Position numbers and translations under genes: made by a program
In this document: positions 38,874 through 40,947 of the stretch, piece after piece
Numbering within the stretch: position 1 is the first letter of the stretch
How the letters are laid out: every line of letters begins with the position of its first letter
The notes under the pieces: generated by a model
Database searches by the model: none
Told to the model about the DNA's origin: nothing
Seen by the model: the letters and a program-made list of their open reading frames with translations, nothing else
Source: Gracilaria caudata
Lineage: Eukaryota; Rhodophyta; Florideophyceae; Gracilariales; Gracilariaceae
Length of the DNA stretch: 40,947 bases
Assembly: GCA_030374735.1 (NCBI GenBank)
Contig: JASCIV010000136.1
Span: 1-40,947, forward strand
Reading direction: 5' to 3'

Positions 38874-39968
38874 ATGACCCGTTCACCGGCTTTCGCGTCG
38901 TCGTTCATGCCTCGCAGCTTGCCAACACAGCGCTCCTCCTCCGCTCCAAACGGTCGCATCTCACGTCGTTTCCGTGCCACCACGCGCGCCACGCTTGATA
39001 TCGCCGCCGCAAACAAGGTGAAGTTGCCTCGCGCGTCCTCTCCCTCCTCCAAGTCTCGTTACATCTCCGCTCTTCGCACCGCGCTCAACACGCGCTGCGC
39101 GCAGGCTGAGGATGCGTTCTGGTCCGCCATGCAAGAGGAGGCGCGTCGAGCCGCCGCGGAAGAACCGCTGCTGGCATCGTTTCTGTTCGCCACAGTGTTG
39201 AACCACACGTCTTTACATCGCGCGTTGGCGTTTCATCTTGCGAACAAACTGTCGTCGCCTGCAATGCCCTCCACTATCTTGATGCGGCTGTTCCAGGACA
39301 GCATGTCATCGTGCGACCAGTTTTGCGAGAGCGTGCGAAAGGACCTACTTGCCGTCATGGAGAGGGATCCTGCGTGCTCTAGATTCATCGATGCATTACT
39401 GTACTTTAAAGGCTTTCACGCTCTTCAGGCGCACCGAGTGGCGCACATTCTGTGGAAACAGGGACGCGTACCGCTGGCATATCATCTTCAAAGTCAGGTA
39501 TCCAAGGAGCTGCAAGTGGACATTCATCCGGCAGCGCGAATAGGAAGCGGCGTGTTTGTAGACCACGCCACCGGCATTGTGATAGGTGAAACGGCCGCAA
39601 TAGGCAACAATTGCTCTCTTTTACACCACGTAACGCTGGGAGGAACCGGTAAGATGCACGGTGAACGCCACCCAAAACTGGGCGACGGCGTGCTTGTGGG
39701 CGCCGGCGCCACTCTGCTCGGAAACCTCACCGTCGGTGATGGGGCCCAGATTGGGGCGTGCAGTCTGGTGCTCGAAGACGTGCCGGCGCATGCGACAGTG
39801 GTTGGAGTGCCTGCAAAAGTTGTCTCAAGGCAAGGCGTGGCCGTGCCCGCGCTGGACATGAAGCACGAAAGGTGTTTGCCCGGTTGTGCAGACGAGAGTC
39901 ATGGGCACGCCTGGAATAATTCGGTGAATGCGGTATCGAGACAACTAGATGGGGCTGTAGCAAAGTGA
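38874..39968 (+). CDS. Serine O-acetyltransferase, probably organelle-targeted
   Basis: This enzyme transfers acetyl from acetyl-CoA to serine, giving O-acetylserine, the first step of cysteine synthesis. ATG 38874 gives 364 residues. The first ~55 residues (MTRSPAFASSFMPRS..., rich in Ser, Arg and Ala, poor in acid) look like a plastid or mitochondrial transit peptide. An N-terminal helical domain follows (EDAFWSAMQEEARRAAAEEP, later DPACSRFIDALLYFKGFHAL). The left-handed beta-helix of hexapeptide repeats begins at VDIHPAARIGSGVFVDHATG with His218 and continues through HHVTLGGTGK to VVGVPAKVVSR. In the family the C-terminal tail after the helix binds O-acetylserine(thiol)lyase and mediates feedback; here it ends without the usual terminal Ile. 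AATAAA lies at 40003, inside the 83-bp gap to the convergent RER1 gene. Confidence 0.95.
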   Translation: MTRSPAFASSFMPRSLPTQRSSSAPNGRISRRFRATTRATLDIAAANKVKLPRASSPSSKSRYISALRTALNTRCAQAEDAFWSAMQEEARRAAAEEPLLASFLFATVLNHTSLHRALAFHLANKLSSPAMPSTILMRLFQDSMSSCDQFCESVRKDLLAVMERDPACSRFIDALLYFKGFHALQAHRVAHILWKQGRVPLAYHLQSQVSKELQVDIHPAARIGSGVFVDHATGIVIGETAAIGNNCSLLHHVTLGGTGKMHGERHPKLGDGVLVGAGATLLGNLTVGDGAQIGACSLVLEDVPAHATVVGVPAKVVSRQGVAVPALDMKHERCLPGCADESHGHAWNNSVNAVSRQLDGAVAK

Positions 39969-40051
39969 ACGAGGGCGCGGTGAGGGGGTGCGGTGCGACG
40001 CGAATAAACATTGTGTATAGAACGGCTAAGCTGATACTACAAAAGCGGGCG

Positions 40052-40864
40052 TTACTGCGACAGCGCGGGCGTCTTCTTGATTTGAACGGTAGGAACAGGA
40101 GCAGTTCTCGATGGGGCGTCGGCGGTCGCTGCAGCAGGCTGTGGCTGCGGCCTGGTGACACTGACGCGCTTCGGATCGGACTTGTACACCTTCTTTGTTC
40201 CAATATCCCACGGAACGTACTTGAGATGCTTCATGTCCAGCCACTGCCTTCTCATGGTGGCGACGAAAAGCATGATAAAGTAGAAGAGCAACACGGGCCA
40301 GAACACGGGCACGTCAAACACCTTGAAGAAGGTGGTGCAGAAGGCCAGCAGCGTGGCGTACGTGGTAGAGTACCAGAACTTAAACTCCGGCAGACGCCTG
40401 ACAAACGGGCGGAACTCGTCGCTGTCGGCCGTGGGCAACGCCGGAGTCTCGTCATCGGCCGCAGCAGTAGCGCGAGCCAGCAGCGACGCGCGATCCTTGG
40501 GCTGCAGGAACAAAATGAACTGGTTGAGAATGAAGATGAAAAGCACGTAGATAACAATATAAAACCCCTCCAACAGAAAGGTGCGCAGCAGGAACAGCGC
40601 GAGCAGCGCGCTCAGCGCGAGCCAGCGATATAGCTTGTGCGGCGCAATGCGATCGAGAAATAGCTGCATTTGACGATCAAGACGCGCCACGAGCTGTTGC
40701 ACGCCGTCCGGTTCCAGCGCGCCGTTGGTTGCGGGCGGACGCTCGGGCGGGAGTGTGGCGCTGACGAGCGTGGGGGCGGGCGACGGCGCGGCGGACACGG
40801 AGGAAGATAAGGGCTGCGGCGGCGGCGGCGGGCGGGCGGCGGAGATTGGCGGCGGCTGCGCCAT
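40052..40864 (-). CDS. RER1: RER1-family ER retrieval receptor
   Basis: This is a Golgi membrane protein that returns escaped ER membrane proteins by COPI vesicles. ATG 40864 gives 270 residues, longer than the usual ~200 because of a ~75-residue Pro/Ala/Ser-rich N-terminal extension and an Ala/Pro-rich C-terminal tail. The core is unmistakable: a helix before the membrane (LDRIAPHKLYRWLALSALLA), two hydrophobic segments in 98-142 ending NQFILFLQP, then the cytosolic DEFRPFVRRLPEFKFWYS motif. A second pair of membrane segments (about 178-215) follows, ending RRQWLDMKHLKYVPWDIGTK. A four-segment topology with both ends in the cytosol is expected. The acidic loop between LQP and RPFVRR is somewhat longer than usual. 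The sequence upstream of the ATG runs off the window. Confidence 0.96.
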   Translation of the reverse strand: MAQPPPISAARPPPPPQPLSSSVSAAPSPAPTLVSATLPPERPPATNGALEPDGVQQLVARLDRQMQLFLDRIAPHKLYRWLALSALLALFLLRTFLLEGFYIVIYVLFIFILNQFILFLQPKDRASLLARATAAADDETPALPTADSDEFRPFVRRLPEFKFWYSTTYATLLAFCTTFFKVFDVPVFWPVLLFYFIMLFVATMRRQWLDMKHLKYVPWDIGTKKVYKSDPKRVSVTRPQPQPAAATADAPSRTAPVPTVQIKKTPALSQ

Positions 40865-40947
40865 GTTGGGGCGACGCGACGGGCGACGGGGACGGGCAGA
40901 CGACGAGGGCGGGTGGACGGACGGCGACGGAGGTGTACGAAGGTAGT

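Noticed and set aside
38253..38998. Plus- and minus-strand frames of 120-165 codons between the 5-phosphatase and serine acetyltransferase
   Set aside because: They overlap coding ends and a GC-rich promoter, have low-complexity His/Arg/Pro composition and no conserved motif.

Overview
This looks like a eukaryotic nuclear contig, most probably from a red alga (a Chondrus/Gracilaria-like rhodophyte is my best guess, by inference only). The reasons are well-spaced, mostly single-exon genes on both strands and a few short introns with GTANGT donors, CTAAC branch points and CAG/TAG acceptors. Non-coding gaps run from 0.1 to 4 kb. The gene set is purely eukaryotic (DNA polymerase alpha, a TRAPP subunit, a Dsl1-type tether, a SUMO protease, RER1) and includes a serine acetyltransferase with an organelle-type leader. 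I see no bacterial operons, CRISPR arrays or convincing tRNA/rRNA genes.

Layout. 0-2 kb: a decayed secreted-protein gene (signal peptide, Pro/Thr/Ser minisatellite, VWD-like remnant) with several frame breaks. 2.3-3.2 kb: a TrhO/TSTD2-like rhodanese protein. 5.1-7.2 kb, minus strand: mannose-1-phosphate guanylyltransferase and a two-exon TRAPPC2L. 7.8-9.4 kb: an NT-C2 coiled-coil protein, convergent with a two-exon RINT1/TIP20-like tether (9.5-12.0 kb). That gene is divergent from a 14-unit Sel1-repeat protein (12.5-14.2 kb) across a promoter with two G-boxes. 14.2-18.2 kb: a gene-poor 4 kb with one possible decayed coding chain. 18.2-18.9 kb: a DJ-1 family protein. 19.4-19.85 kb: a bL31-type ribosomal protein with a likely leader intron. 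20.3-25.3 kb: the DNA polymerase alpha catalytic subunit, preceded by a 25-bp perfect inverted repeat and a palindromic E2F-type site. 26.2-28.1 kb: an OTU protease divergent from a hypothetical protein. 29.4-31.1 kb: a disordered hypothetical protein. 32.3-34.7 kb: a Ulp1/SENP SUMO protease with several candidate SUMO-interacting motifs. 35.5-35.9 kb: three hairpins in a row. 36.1-38.4 kb: an inositol polyphosphate 5-phosphatase with a large insertion in its catalytic domain. 38.9-40.9 kb: serine O-acetyltransferase convergent with RER1, only 83 bp apart.

Together these are mainly housekeeping genes. Three act in ER/Golgi traffic (TRAPPC2L, RINT1-like, RER1). Others act in DNA replication, ubiquitin/SUMO removal, nucleotide-sugar supply, cysteine synthesis, phosphoinositide turnover and organelle translation. 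They look like independent transcription units, not one pathway cluster. I found no clear new multi-gene system. The most notable observations are the polymerase alpha promoter architecture, the cysteine-poor C-terminal module of that polymerase, the hairpin cluster at 35.5-35.9 kb, and the two decayed coding regions.
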